DNA of 64,000 bases from Rhizobium sp. Leaf453 (GCF_001425605.1 NZ_LMRG01000031.1:173530-237529), one strand, 5' to 3'; shown: positions 1 to 8,790, counted from the first letter of the stretch. Numbers and translations are program-made. Notes: a model not told the origin generated them from the letters alone.

Positions 1-2
1 CC

Positions 3-365
3 GATCCGGATTTGCAGGAACGATTGAATAGATTGGTCGACACCGGTGACCCGTCCCTGACCGGTTGGATCGAGACGGCGGCGGAAGAGCTGCGCTGGGG
101 CGTGCAGCTCATCGAGACGATCTTCGATCCGCAGACCGTCATCCTCTGTTCCGGCGCGCCCGAACCACTAACGCGAAAACTGTTCGACGCCATCCTTCCG
201 CTGCTGCCGTCCATTGCCAACCGGCCGGGCCGGACCATTCCGCGCCTGCAACTCGGAATGACCGATCCCTGGTCAGTGGCGCTCGGAGCGGCGGCCGAAC
301 CGATCAGCCGGGCCTTCGATCCGCGCTTCTCGGCCATCCTGAAGACCCGCGCCAACGCGCTCTGA
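3..365 (+). CDS. ROK family protein, C-terminal fragment
   Basis: The reading frame is open from the left window edge, so only about the last 120 residues are present. The visible part has the C-terminal half of a ROK (repressor/ORF/kinase) fold: a helical stretch (AAEELRWGVQLIETIFDP) followed by a beta strand (QTVILCSGAPEPL) where ROK proteins place their conserved glycine-rich segment. It could be a sugar kinase or a ROK repressor with an N-terminal helix-turn-helix; the deciding N-terminus lies outside the window. The gene converges on the DUF1772 gene with only a few bases between the stops. Confidence 0.6.
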   Translation, partial: DPDLQERLNRLVDTGDPSLTGWIETAAEELRWGVQLIETIFDPQTVILCSGAPEPLTRKLFDAILPLLPSIANRPGRTIPRLQLGMTDPWSVALGAAAEPISRAFDPRFSAILKTRANAL

Positions 366-371
366 ACGCTA

Positions 372-857
372 TCAGGCCGCACGGAACGCCAGCACGAAAC
401 AACCGAGTGCGCCGATCGATGACAGCGTGCGCACATGGTTCCACCGCACCCAATCGACGAGGTATGTCGACGACCACATCCGCGTGGCTTCTGCGCTCTG
501 CGGATCCAGCGCTTGCAGCGCGTCGTTCATCGGCACATTGAAGACAATCGTCACCAGGATAGTGCCAATGAGGAAGAGAAGCCCGCCGGCGACAAGGTAA
601 AACCGCGCCGGCCCTCCTGTCGTGAAGCCGCCGATCAGGACGAGAACGGACAAAACCGCCGTTCCGAGGAAGGCAAGCAGGAAGATCGGATTGACGATCA
701 CGACATTGATCGCCTGCATGGCGGCAATGCCCTGCTCCGCCGGCAGGCGGCCAAGCGCACCCATGATGCAGACGGAGAAGATGAAGAACAGGCCGGCATT
801 CAGACCGGCACCGATGGCGGCAGAAAAGATCAGGAGCGGGAGAAGACCGGCGATCAT
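372..857 (-). CDS. DUF1772 (anthrone oxygenase-like) membrane protein
   Basis: A 161-residue protein with four predicted hydrophobic segments (roughly residues 4-28, 50-73, 83-105 and 140-158), matching the usual size and layout of DUF1772 family membrane proteins. The family includes fungal anthrone oxygenases, but bacterial members have no proven activity, so no reaction is assigned. The loop between segments three and four carries FNVPMNDAL, resembling the conserved family signature (NVPMND). Its start overlaps the stop of the NmrA-like gene by four bases (ATGA), so the two are translationally coupled and probably act together. Confidence 0.75.
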   Translation of the reverse strand: MIAGLLPLLIFSAAIGAGLNAGLFFIFSVCIMGALGRLPAEQGIAAMQAINVVIVNPIFLLAFLGTAVLSVLVLIGGFTTGGPARFYLVAGGLLFLIGTILVTIVFNVPMNDALQALDPQSAEATRMWSSTYLVDWVRWNHVRTLSSIGALGCFVLAFRAA

Positions 858-1687
858 TTCACGTCCTCCCAGACGCCGGTGGCAGCAGTCCGGCCGGCAA
901 AGTCGGAAAAGTCGCGGGGCTGCCGGCCGAGCGCCTGATCGACACCATCCGTCAGGCTTTCGTTGCGGCCATCGAGAACGGTGGTGAACAGATATTGCAC
1001 CAGCCAGATGTAATCGGCGGGAATTTGTGCCTGCTCCAGCATGGCGACATAGTCTGACATCGGCACAGTAGTGTAGCGGATATCGCGTCCCGTGTGCCGG
1101 CCGATCTCGGCGACGGCCTCGGCAAATGTCATCAGCCGGGGGCCGGTCACTTCATAGGTCTTGCCGGCATGGCCCTGTTCCATCAGGGCTGCCACGGCGA
1201 TATCGGCAATATCCTCGGCATCGATGAACGGTTCCCGCACGCCGCCCACCGGCAGGACCAGTTCACCCGCGCGAATGCCGTCAGCCATGAAGGTCTCGCT
1301 GAAATTCTGGAAGAACCAGCTGGCGCGGATGATCGTGTAACCGATACCGGATGCCCTCACCGCCTCTTCCGCCGCCAAGGCTTCGTCCTCACCGCGTCCC
1401 GACAGCAGAACCAGATGGCGAACGCCCTTTTTGACCGCCAATGCTGAAAAAGTGCCAATCGCATCCACCGAGCCCGGCACCGCAAGGTCCGGCTGATAGC
1501 TGACATAGACGGCGTCGATGCCGTCCAGCGCCGTTGCCCAACCCGACAGATCGGTCCAGTCGAACGCCGGGACCGTGGATCGTGACGCAAGCCGAACCTG
1601 CCTGCCCTTCGCCACCAGCCGCTCGGCAACCCGGCGCCCCGTCTTGCCGCTGCCACCGAGAACGAGAATCGTATCGCTGCTCATCAT
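854..1687 (-). CDS. NmrA-like NAD(P)-binding protein
   Basis: A 277-residue atypical short-chain dehydrogenase. It opens with a Rossmann dinucleotide-binding motif (LVLGGSGKTGRRVAERL, residues 8-24), followed by the RLASRS segment that often selects NADPH. There is no clear YxxxK catalytic pair, as expected for NmrA/QOR2-like proteins that act as redox sensors or quinone reductases. It is first in a two-gene unit with the DUF1772 gene and diverges from a TetR regulator, the classical layout of a TetR-controlled NmrA/quinone-oxidoreductase operon. A role in electrophile or quinone response is inference. Confidence 0.75.
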   Translation of the reverse strand: MMSSDTILVLGGSGKTGRRVAERLVAKGRQVRLASRSTVPAFDWTDLSGWATALDGIDAVYVSYQPDLAVPGSVDAIGTFSALAVKKGVRHLVLLSGRGEDEALAAEEAVRASGIGYTIIRASWFFQNFSETFMADGIRAGELVLPVGGVREPFIDAEDIADIAVAALMEQGHAGKTYEVTGPRLMTFAEAVAEIGRHTGRDIRYTTVPMSDYVAMLEQAQIPADYIWLVQYLFTTVLDGRNESLTDGVDQALGRQPRDFSDFAGRTAATGVWEDVK

Positions 1688-1710
1688 GCTTCTCCCTATT
1701 GTTCAAAATA

Positions 1711-1739
1711 TGAGTAACACTCACATTTGCTAAATGTGA
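1711..1739. promoter_or_regulatory. Nested palindromes, probable TetR operator
   Basis: The 100-bp space between the divergent NmrA-like gene and the TetR gene contains two overlapping inverted repeats. TGAGTAACACTCA (1711-1723) has 5-bp perfect arms, and TCACATTTGCTAAATGTGA (1721-1739) has 8-bp perfect arms around a 3-base centre. Size, symmetry and position fit an operator through which the adjacent TetR protein controls both promoters. Binding itself is inferred. Confidence 0.6.
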
Positions 1740-1787
1740 TAAACCCTCGTATTTTGATCGTCAAGAAGAATCTCGAAAGGAAAGCGC

Positions 1788-2432
1788 ATGGCCGCCGGAA
1801 AACCAGCTCCCTTCCCGACGGTGGACGACGACGCAGCGATGCGGAGGATGCCGACGCAGAAGCGCAGCCGTGACCGCGTAGAACACATTCTCGGCTGTGC
1901 GTCCCGGCTGATTGCCGAGCGCGGCAGCGACACAATGCGGATGAGCGAGGTCGCCGAACTCAGCGGCATCTCGATCGGCTCGCTCTACCAGTATTTTCCC
2001 GACAAGGCGGCGATCATCCGGACCTTGGCCGAACGCTACAATTCCGTCTCGCGTGCCTGCATCGCCGATGGCCTTTCGCATGTGAGGACCGTCGAGGACC
2101 TGCGGCAGGCCTTCTTGGCTTTGATCGAGGAATATTACGCGATCTTCCTGGCCGAACCGGTGATCCGCGACATCTGGTCGGCGATGCAGGCCGACAAGGC
2201 GCTGAGGGACATCGAACTGGCGGAAAGCCGGGAAAACGCGGCCCTTCTCGCTGCGGCGTTGAAACGCGCCTTACCAGATCAGGACCTTGAAAAACTTCGG
2301 GTGTCCGCTTTGCTGGTGATGTATTTTGGCGAATGTGTCATGCGGCTTGCGATCTCGACTGGCGAGACGGAGGGGCGCGCCCTCGTGGATGCCTACAAGC
2401 ATATGGCCTATCAAAGTTTCATCCCCGCCTAG
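1788..2432 (+). CDS. TetR/AcrR family transcriptional regulator
   Basis: A 214-residue regulator. The TetR N-terminal DNA-binding domain spans about residues 23-75, with the helix-turn-helix in MSEVAELSGISIGSLYQYFPDKAAI. The remaining helical part is the ligand-binding and dimerisation domain. It is transcribed away from the NmrA/DUF1772 pair and most likely represses that pair and itself through the palindromes in the shared intergenic region. The start follows a purine-rich GAAAGGAAA sequence. The ligand is unknown. Confidence 0.88.
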   Translation: MAAGKPAPFPTVDDDAAMRRMPTQKRSRDRVEHILGCASRLIAERGSDTMRMSEVAELSGISIGSLYQYFPDKAAIIRTLAERYNSVSRACIADGLSHVRTVEDLRQAFLALIEEYYAIFLAEPVIRDIWSAMQADKALRDIELAESRENAALLAAALKRALPDQDLEKLRVSALLVMYFGECVMRLAISTGETEGRALVDAYKHMAYQSFIPA

Positions 2433-2448
2433 CCGAAAACGACTCCTG

Positions 2449-2478
2449 TTGACTTTCACGAAAACAATCCAATATAAC
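2449..2478 (+). promoter_or_regulatory. Candidate sigma70-type promoter of second TetR gene
   Basis: TTGACT (2449-2454) and TATAAC (2473-2478) are separated by 18 bases. The operator half-site at 2488-2498 would lie at the transcription start, as expected for autorepression. Confidence 0.5.
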
Positions 2479-2487
2479 TGAGCATGT

Positions 2488-2498
2488 ACTCACTCATT
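2488..2498. promoter_or_regulatory. Operator-like ACTCACTCATT before second TetR gene
   Basis: ACTCACTCATT is the exact reverse complement of AATGAGTGAGT at 3104-3114, upstream of the neighbouring SDR gene. It lies just before the TetR coding start and within a wider inverted repeat, ATCCAAT (2467-2473) and ATTGGAT (2496-2502). Presence of the same word at both promoters of the pair suggests a binding site for the TetR protein encoded between them. Confidence 0.55.
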
Positions 2499-2509
2499 GG
2501 ATCTTGATC

Positions 2510-3082
2510 GTGGCCCGCCCGCTCAGCGAAGACAAACGCAATGCCATTCTGACCGCCGCGACGCAGGCCGTGGCGGAGCTTGGCATGGGCGCGTCAACGG
2601 CCAGGATCGCCCGCGATGCCGGTGTGGCAGAGGGGTCGCTCTTCACCTATTTCAACAGCAAGGACGAGTTGTTGAACCAGCTATACCTCAGCCTGAAGGC
2701 CGATTTCCGGGCGGTGATGATCGACGGTTATAACGCCAATGCCAGCGTCCGGGATCGCTGCCGCCACATCTGGGATCGCTCTGTGGACTGGGGCCAACAA
2801 AGCCCGGTCAAGCGCAAAGCGCTGCGCCAACTCACCGTGTCCGACAAGGTCACCGAACAGACGCGGATCACGGGCGCGGAAGCCTTCCGCGACATGCAAT
2901 CAATGTGGGAGGAAGGCCTCAAGGCCGGCGTGCTTCGCCAGCTTCCCAACGCCTTCATCGGCAACGTCCTCGAATCCATTGCGGAAACAGTTCTGGAATC
3001 GATAGCCCGTGATCCCGGTCATGCCGCGACCTATCGGCAATCCGGGTTCGACGCTTTCTGGGGCGCTATTTCACGCAAGTAA
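2510..3082 (+). CDS. TetR/AcrR family transcriptional regulator
   Basis: About 190 residues with an N-terminal TetR helix-turn-helix (STARIARDAGVAEGSLFTYFNSKDEL) preceded by the usual RNAILTAATQAVAELG helix, and a helical C-terminal sensor domain. I prefer the GTG at 2510 over the TTG at 2504 because GGAT at 2499-2502 gives a ribosome site at normal spacing and the protein then begins MARPLSED. It is followed by an SDR gene in the same direction; both promoters carry the same ACTCACTCATT word, so it probably represses itself and the SDR. Confidence 0.85.
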   Translation: MARPLSEDKRNAILTAATQAVAELGMGASTARIARDAGVAEGSLFTYFNSKDELLNQLYLSLKADFRAVMIDGYNANASVRDRCRHIWDRSVDWGQQSPVKRKALRQLTVSDKVTEQTRITGAEAFRDMQSMWEEGLKAGVLRQLPNAFIGNVLESIAETVLESIARDPGHAATYRQSGFDAFWGAISRK

Positions 3083-3103
3083 CGCCTCACATTTTTCAAC
3101 TTA

Positions 3104-3125
3104 AATGAGTGAGTAATCATTCATT
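3104..3125. promoter_or_regulatory. Imperfect palindrome, probable TetR operator before SDR
   Basis: The stretch from 3104 to 3125 reads as an imperfect 22-bp palindrome with AATGA and TCATT ends; its left half AATGAGTGAGT repeats, in reverse complement, the word before the TetR gene at 2488-2498. It lies 25 bp upstream of the SDR start codon, where a bound repressor would block transcription. Confidence 0.6.
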
Positions 3126-3149
3126 ATTTTAACCACTAAGGAGACTAAC

Positions 3150-4019
3150 ATGTCTAAAGTCTGGCTGATTACCGGAAGCGCCAATGGTCTTGGCCGCACG
3201 CTGGCGGAACACGTCCTCGCCAGGGGCGACCGCCTCGTGGCCACCGCCCGCGACCCCGAACGCATGGCGGACCTCAAGCAGCAATATGGCGATCAGGTTC
3301 GCCTTGCCGAGCTCGATGTCACCGACGCCGATGCCGCCGACACCGTCGTTCAAGGCGCGCTCGATGCCTTCGGCTCGCTCGATGTCCTCGTCAACAATGC
3401 CGGTTATGGAAGCCTCGTCCCGTTCGAGCAGACTGCAGCAGAGGCGTTTCGCGCCCAGATCGACACCAATTTCTATGGTGTCATCAATCTCGTCCGGGCA
3501 GTGCTGCCGGTCATGCGCAAGCAGCGCTCCGGCCATATCATCAATGTTTCCTCGGTCGGCGGCCGCACCGGTACGCCGGGCCTCAGCGCCTATCAGTCAG
3601 CCAAATGGGCGGTCGGCGGCTTTACCGAGGTTCTCGCCCAGGAAACCGCTCCCTTCGGCGTCAAGGTCGTCGCCGTCGAGCCCGGTGGGATGCGCACCAA
3701 CTGGGGCCACAATGCCCGCGGCAACCCGCCCGCCCTTCTGCCCGACTATGAACCAAGCGTCGGCGGGCTTCTGAAGATGCTGAGCGGCTATGCCGGCAAT
3801 GAATTCGGCGATCCCCGCAAGGTTGCCGATGTCATCATCGATCTCGCGGGCCGCGACAAGGTTCCGGTTCACCTCGTGCTCGGCAGCGACGCCCTCCATG
3901 TGCTGGGCCTGGCGGACGCGGCGCGAGCGAAGGAAGCCGCCGAATGGGCCGAGGTCAGCGCCTCCACCGATTTCGACGAAAGCGACCTGTCCTTCTTCCT
4001 GAACAGGTTGAAGCAGTAA
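3150..4019 (+). CDS. Short-chain dehydrogenase/reductase (SDR)
   Basis: A 289-residue classical SDR. The cofactor motif TGSANGLGR sits at residues 8-16, NNAG at about 87-90, the catalytic serine in INVSSVGG and the catalytic pair in YQSAK near residue 150. The length beyond 250 residues and the start MSKVWLITGSANGLGR resemble oxidoreductases of the YkvO/YusZ-like group often linked to TetR repressors. The substrate cannot be read from the sequence. AAGGAG eight bases ahead of the ATG supports the start. Regulation by the upstream TetR protein is inferred from the shared operator word. Confidence 0.85.
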   Translation: MSKVWLITGSANGLGRTLAEHVLARGDRLVATARDPERMADLKQQYGDQVRLAELDVTDADAADTVVQGALDAFGSLDVLVNNAGYGSLVPFEQTAAEAFRAQIDTNFYGVINLVRAVLPVMRKQRSGHIINVSSVGGRTGTPGLSAYQSAKWAVGGFTEVLAQETAPFGVKVVAVEPGGMRTNWGHNARGNPPALLPDYEPSVGGLLKMLSGYAGNEFGDPRKVADVIIDLAGRDKVPVHLVLGSDALHVLGLADAARAKEAAEWAEVSASTDFDESDLSFFLNRLKQ

Positions 4020-4035
4020 TTGCCCGGTGCACGGA

Positions 4036-4061
4036 CCGCGGCCTCTGTATGGGGGCCGTGG
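4036..4061. terminator. Weak hairpin between convergent genes
   Basis: CCGCGGCC (4036-4043) can pair with GGCCGTGG (4054-4061) with one G-T pair, between the convergent SDR and MFS genes. There is no T-tract, so termination is only suggested by position. Confidence 0.3.
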
Positions 4062-4116
4062 CATCACGTCCATACACGAGCCGAAGGCCCTCGTGCAGCA
4101 ACTGCGACCGGAAAAG

Positions 4117-5343
4117 TCAGGAGCGCAGCTGGTGATGCCCAGTATTCTTGCCATCAAGGACAAGCAGCAGCACAAAGCCCAACAAACCAGCCAGTGCGCC
4201 CAGCAGTGATGTTCCGGAATAATCGCTGAAACGGGTTCCGATCGCGAAAAGCACCGCGCTCAGCCCGCCACTCAGGAACAGGTTGACGGAGATCAGCGAA
4301 CTGCCCAGTCCAGGGCGATCCGCGATCAGGTCCTGGATATAGGTGATGGGTATGCTGATCAGCGCCGCCGCTGCAAACGCACTGAGCGGCGTCAGCGCAT
4401 AGACCTGCCAGGATGCCGAGGCGAAGCCCTGCAAGGCCAGGTAGATCACATAGAGAACTGTGCCCAGCGCCAGCGCCCGCACCGGATGCAGCGACAGCTG
4501 GATCCGTGCCCAGGTGAAAATGAAGACGACCTCGAGGAAGGCGACGATTCCGACGACCGCACCGATATCCGTCATGCTGCCGCCGGCAGCACCCGTGATG
4601 ATCAGCGGTTGCACGGCGGCGTTGACATGCAGCGTCGAGGTGATCAGCGAGATTGCCATGAGCCGGACGAACACCTTGGCCGACAGGACTTCGGCCAGGG
4701 ACGCGAAATAGGAATGACGGCGGGTGATGGCCGGTGGAGGGTTCTTGCTGACCGGCATCTTGAAGAAGATGAGGGCGAGGTTCGCGATACAGCCGAGGCA
4801 GGCCAGAAGATAGGCCGGCAGCATGCTGCCGCGTCCCGCAAGCGCCAGCGCAACGAGACCGGGAACCAGCACCCAGGCGACCGAGATCGCCGCGCGCACG
4901 CCCGAATTGATCGCCGCCGCATCGCGCCCGCCTTGCGTATTGGCGATGGCGCGCACATTGGCGAACAGCAGCGAGTTCATCGAATTGTAGACCGGCAGCA
5001 GCACCAGCCCGCTGAACACGAAGGTTGCCGGCACCGGCACCATATAGACCAGGCCGTAACCGAAGACACCGAACATCATGACGGTCAAAAGCAGGATGCG
5101 GTAATTGCCGATCCGGTCGGCCAGCACGCCCATCCACAGGCTGACGCTGACATTGACGGCGGCGGCGGTGAAAATCAGGATCGAATAGAACCCGTCGCTC
5201 AGGCCCAGTTCGGTGATACCGATGACAGACTGATAGGGCGATGTCGCGGCCCCGGTGAACCCGGACATGAAAATGGCGATCATGCTCAGCCTGACCACAG
5301 GATGGCGAAACGCGGTCAGCAAGGTGGAAGTCATCAGAGGCAC
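4117..5343 (-). CDS. MFS transporter, SetA-like sugar efflux family
   Basis: A 408-residue membrane protein with about twelve hydrophobic segments and the loop 2-3 motif GVLADRIGNYRILLL typical of the major facilitator superfamily. The N-terminus (MSGFTGAATSPYQSVIGITELGLSDGFY) resembles sugar efflux transporters of the SetA group. It is the last gene of a leftward run (RpiR regulator, SDR, hexosaminidase, M81 peptidase, this gene) and starts 60 bp after the M81 stop. A role in exporting a sugar or glycoconjugate by-product of that pathway, or in import, is inference. Confidence 0.75.
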   Translation of the reverse strand: MPLMTSTLLTAFRHPVVRLSMIAIFMSGFTGAATSPYQSVIGITELGLSDGFYSILIFTAAAVNVSVSLWMGVLADRIGNYRILLLTVMMFGVFGYGLVYMVPVPATFVFSGLVLLPVYNSMNSLLFANVRAIANTQGGRDAAAINSGVRAAISVAWVLVPGLVALALAGRGSMLPAYLLACLGCIANLALIFFKMPVSKNPPPAITRRHSYFASLAEVLSAKVFVRLMAISLITSTLHVNAAVQPLIITGAAGGSMTDIGAVVGIVAFLEVVFIFTWARIQLSLHPVRALALGTVLYVIYLALQGFASASWQVYALTPLSAFAAAALISIPITYIQDLIADRPGLGSSLISVNLFLSGGLSAVLFAIGTRFSDYSGTSLLGALAGLLGFVLLLVLDGKNTGHHQLRS

Positions 5344-5403
5344 CAGCAGGAAAGAACGAAGGCCGCCCGTCGAAACGGGCGGAAGTGCATATGGATCAGA
5401 GCC

Positions 5404-6849
5404 TCAAACCCAGCGGGAGGAGAGGCTGGCTTTCGGCGAAAAATCGAAATCCCGGTCGAACGGAAAGACCGGTCGCGACCGGCGATGGCTGGACAGGTTG
5501 GCGATATCCTGGTTCACCACACCATCCGTCAATGCCATCAGATTGGGATTGGCGATCGGCGCCAGTTCCGGCGAGAGATAGCCGGACTTGACGACCAGCA
5601 ACCGCACCGCCTTCGGGTCCAGACCCAGCCGCCTGAAATCCTCGATATTGTGATAGGGACGACGGCGGGCCGCCAGCACGATCTCGATCCCGCCGACACG
5701 CACCACCGCCTGCCGCTCCGCCGGCGTTCCGGCATCCTCAAGGCGCACGACGGTTGCGGTCACGTCGGCCGGCGTGCTTGCCGGATCCAGACTGCCGCCA
5801 ATCCGAAGGACAAGCTCCGCCCCCTCGCCTGCAGCAAAACAGGCGTCGACCGCCGGACGATCGGTAATGCCGGCAAGAAGCGCGCCCTGCCACTTGCGGG
5901 CGATCAGCGCATTCAAGACATCGGCGCGGTCACCGACACCGCCGCCGGTCGGGTTATCGGCGGAATCGGCAAGGATCACCGGCGACGTCGAGGCGGCTTC
6001 GGCAATGTCGAGCATGTCCTCCAGAGGCCCCGTCACCGGCCCAAACCCGAACCTTTCACGCGCATCCCAGTAGCGCCGGGCGATCTCTTCCGCGGCTTGC
6101 GATGCGGCTTGCCTATCCGTGCCCGTCACCACAGCGCAGGCTGTCGCGCGCGGCTCGTCGGCCCAGACATAGCCGATCATCAGGTTCGCATCGAGAACGC
6201 CCGGCTTCTCATCGTAGGATGGCAGCCAGAGATAGATCGACTTGGCCGGCTCATCCTCGGTCGAGGTGCATTCACCCGGCAACAGGACCGGCACCTTCGC
6301 CCAGGCGACACCCGGCCGCTGCCCCGTGCGCAGTGCCTCCACCAACATGGACCAGGCTCGGACCATTGTCTCGCGCACATCGATATGCGGTGCGGTGCGG
6401 TAGGCGGCGAAGATATCGAGCTGGTCGATGATCCTCTGGCTGACATTGCCGTGCAGGTCATAGCTCGCGGCAACCGGGCAATCCGGACCGACAACAGAGC
6501 GCGCCGCCGAAATCCAATCGCCCTCGGCATCGTCCATGCCCTCGACATTGATGGCACCATGCATGGCCAGATAGAGCCCATCGATCGGCAAGGCCGCCTG
6601 CAACCTTTCGAGAAACTCCGCCTTGAACGCTTCATAGGCTGGGCGTGACACCGGCCCGCCCGGCACCGCGCGGGCATGCAGCAACGGCAGATGCTCGATC
6701 CCTTCCGCATGGAGGAAACTGAAATAGTCGGCGCCGAGCAGGTCGTCGTCCCGCAGCACGCGAAAATCCTCGACGGACATCAGCACCGGCGAATAGGTGC
6801 TGCATTCGGTATGGATACCGCCCACGGCGATGCGCATGACTTTTTCCAT
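5404..6849 (-). CDS. M81 family metallopeptidase (MlrC-like)
   Basis: A 481-residue member of the M81/microcystinase C-like family, a group of zinc-dependent hydrolases known from MlrC, which degrades linearised microcystin. Family hallmarks include the start MRIAVGGIHTECSTYSP, the LAMHGA segment, SYDLHGNVSQ and DSADNPTGGG. I chose the ATG at 6849 because AGGA lies eight bases upstream; a second ATG at 6837 gives MRIAVGG and is also possible. It starts 11 bp after the GH20 hexosaminidase stop. A second M81 gene (11605-13080) stands in the divergent operon, so the pathway has two. The substrate is unknown; a small peptide or amide-linked conjugate is inferred. Confidence 0.85.
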   Translation of the reverse strand: MEKVMRIAVGGIHTECSTYSPVLMSVEDFRVLRDDDLLGADYFSFLHAEGIEHLPLLHARAVPGGPVSRPAYEAFKAEFLERLQAALPIDGLYLAMHGAINVEGMDDAEGDWISAARSVVGPDCPVAASYDLHGNVSQRIIDQLDIFAAYRTAPHIDVRETMVRAWSMLVEALRTGQRPGVAWAKVPVLLPGECTSTEDEPAKSIYLWLPSYDEKPGVLDANLMIGYVWADEPRATACAVVTGTDRQAASQAAEEIARRYWDARERFGFGPVTGPLEDMLDIAEAASTSPVILADSADNPTGGGVGDRADVLNALIARKWQGALLAGITDRPAVDACFAAGEGAELVLRIGGSLDPASTPADVTATVVRLEDAGTPAERQAVVRVGGIEIVLAARRRPYHNIEDFRRLGLDPKAVRLLVVKSGYLSPELAPIANPNLMALTDGVVNQDIANLSSHRRSRPVFPFDRDFDFSPKASLSSRWV

Positions 6850-6860
6850 GTTTCCTGGTC

Positions 6861-8780
6861 CTAGAGTTTCGGTGACAGGTCGACGATGGCGGAAAAGCGC
6901 AACCAGTTCTTGCCCGCTTTCGGCGTCCAAGCCGCTTCGGCGATCGCTGGGAGGCGCGGGAAGACCAGTCGGTTGAAATAGCCGCGCGACAGGTAGTGTT
7001 CGCTCCAGATGCAGGCCTGGATGCCTTTCAGCTTGTGCCTGAGATCCATCGGGAAATCACCTTCCGCCTCATAGGCATAGGTATGCGCCGGCGGAACGGT
7101 GCCGGCCCAGCTTGCGCCCGGCTCCTGCCATTCCTCGGCCTGAACCATGTCGAGATAATAGGCCTGCCCCGGCGACATCACGACCTCGTAACCTTGGCGC
7201 GCGAGGTCGATGCCGACCTCCGGCGTCTGCCAGGCTGTCAGCAGCGTATCGTTCGGATCGACGCCGCCGCCATGGGCAACCTCGTTCCAGCCGGCGAGTT
7301 TCTTGCCGCGCTTCGTCAGCATCGCCTTCACCTGCTTCAGGAAATAAGACTGCAGGCCGAACGTGCCGATAATGCCTTCCTTCTCCATCAACTTTTTCGC
7401 CAGCGGCGATGCCAGCCAGGAGCCATCGGCGACTTCGTCTCCGCCAATATGGATGTAATCGGACGGAAACAGCGTCACCATCTCATCGATGACCTTTTCC
7501 AGGAATTCATAAGTGAAGGGCACGGCCGGATTGAGCGCGTTGTTGGCATAGCCCTGAACGGAGTGATAGCTCTCCGGCGCCTCCTGGCCGTCCGACAAAT
7601 CCTGCAAGGCAGCCAGCGTCGCCGTGCTGTGGCCGGGGATATCGATTTCCGGAACGATCTCGACATTGAGCGTCGCGGCATGGGCGACCAGTGCTCTAAC
7701 ATCGTTCTGGCTGTAGAAACCGCCGACGGGCTCCGCGCCATTACCGAGCTGTGGCAAAAGCGGCTCATCCGGCCCGCGCAGCACGCCAATGGTCGTCAGT
7801 TCCGGATAGGCCTTGATCTCCAGCCGCCAGGCCTCGTCGTCGGTCAAGTGCCAGTGGAAGATGTTGAGCTTGAACCAGGCGAGGATATCGATCAACCGGG
7901 CGATATCATCGATCGGATAGAACTGCCGGGACACATCGAGATGGCAGCCACGCCAGCCGTAACGCGGCGCATCCGAAATGCTGCCGCCGACCGGGAACCG
8001 AAACGTGTTCGGCTCACGCCGGGCGCCATTCAGCAGTTGTGCCAGGGTCGTCAAGCCATATTGCCGGCCGGCCGGGCCGCCATAACGCAGATCGACCGCG
8101 TCAGGCGAAAAAGCCAGCGCGTAACCCTCCGGCGCCAGTTCAGCATCCTGCTTGAGGTTCAACACTCGTCCCTGGCTGTTCGAGGCGAGACTGAACGGCG
8201 CATGGTCACCTTCGAACAGCCGGCGAAACAATCCAATTACCGTATCGATAGCCTTTATATCGGCTATAGAGGCGTCCGGCGCCGGGTAGAGGCAGACCGG
8301 GAAACCCTCGCCCGGCACCGCATCGATCTGGCGCGGCCAGGGCTGCAGCGCGAAGGGCAGGTCCAGCTTTCCCTCCGGCAAAAGGACCGGCGGCGGGCCG
8401 CTCGCGCGGCCTTCGAGCAGCAGATCGGAAACGGCGACCGCGACGTGGCTACCATCGGACAGATTGAGATAGGCGGATTTCGCGCCATCGGTGCAATGAA
8501 CGGCATTGCGATGCAGACCGCCGACCGTGAAGGTCCAGATCCCGCCCGGCGCCAGCACGAGGCCCGGCGGCGGCGCAAACTCATGATAATTCGCGGCGCG
8601 CTTGACGAAGCTCGCATTCCAGCAGGCCTGCTGGTCGATGACGCGGGTCAGCGACGTATAGACGATGGTGAAGTTCTCGATCGGGCTATCCGAGAGATTG
8701 AACAGGTTGAAGGTGAAACGGCCATGTCGGCCGCCGTCCGGTTGCCAGGTGCTTTCCAGACGATAGGATGGCGAATGCAT
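6861..8780 (-). CDS. Beta-N-acetylhexosaminidase, GH20
   Basis: A glycoside hydrolase of family 20 that removes terminal beta-linked GlcNAc or GalNAc. An N-terminal beta-sandwich (about residues 1-240) precedes the TIM barrel, in which GWRGCHLDVSRQFYP, WHLTDDEAWRLEIKAYP and IPGHSTATL are typical. The catalytic Asp-Glu pair is D448-E449 in HIGGDEV. There is no signal peptide, so the enzyme appears cytoplasmic and would act on imported glycosides. The start at 8780 is supported by GAGGGA upstream and avoids a long overlap with the SDR gene, which ends 10 bp before. It lies between an SDR and an M81 peptidase in one operon. Confidence 0.92.
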   Translation of the reverse strand: MHSPSYRLESTWQPDGGRHGRFTFNLFNLSDSPIENFTIVYTSLTRVIDQQACWNASFVKRAANYHEFAPPPGLVLAPGGIWTFTVGGLHRNAVHCTDGAKSAYLNLSDGSHVAVAVSDLLLEGRASGPPPVLLPEGKLDLPFALQPWPRQIDAVPGEGFPVCLYPAPDASIADIKAIDTVIGLFRRLFEGDHAPFSLASNSQGRVLNLKQDAELAPEGYALAFSPDAVDLRYGGPAGRQYGLTTLAQLLNGARREPNTFRFPVGGSISDAPRYGWRGCHLDVSRQFYPIDDIARLIDILAWFKLNIFHWHLTDDEAWRLEIKAYPELTTIGVLRGPDEPLLPQLGNGAEPVGGFYSQNDVRALVAHAATLNVEIVPEIDIPGHSTATLAALQDLSDGQEAPESYHSVQGYANNALNPAVPFTYEFLEKVIDEMVTLFPSDYIHIGGDEVADGSWLASPLAKKLMEKEGIIGTFGLQSYFLKQVKAMLTKRGKKLAGWNEVAHGGGVDPNDTLLTAWQTPEVGIDLARQGYEVVMSPGQAYYLDMVQAEEWQEPGASWAGTVPPAHTYAYEAEGDFPMDLRHKLKGIQACIWSEHYLSRGYFNRLVFPRLPAIAEAAWTPKAGKNWLRFSAIVDLSPKL

Positions 8781-8790
8781 GTCTGTTCCC

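Noticed and set aside
4486..6648. A 720-codon plus-strand frame
   Set aside because: It is antisense to the MFS and M81 genes, rich in His, Arg, Gly and Asp, as expected of antisense frames in GC-rich DNA.
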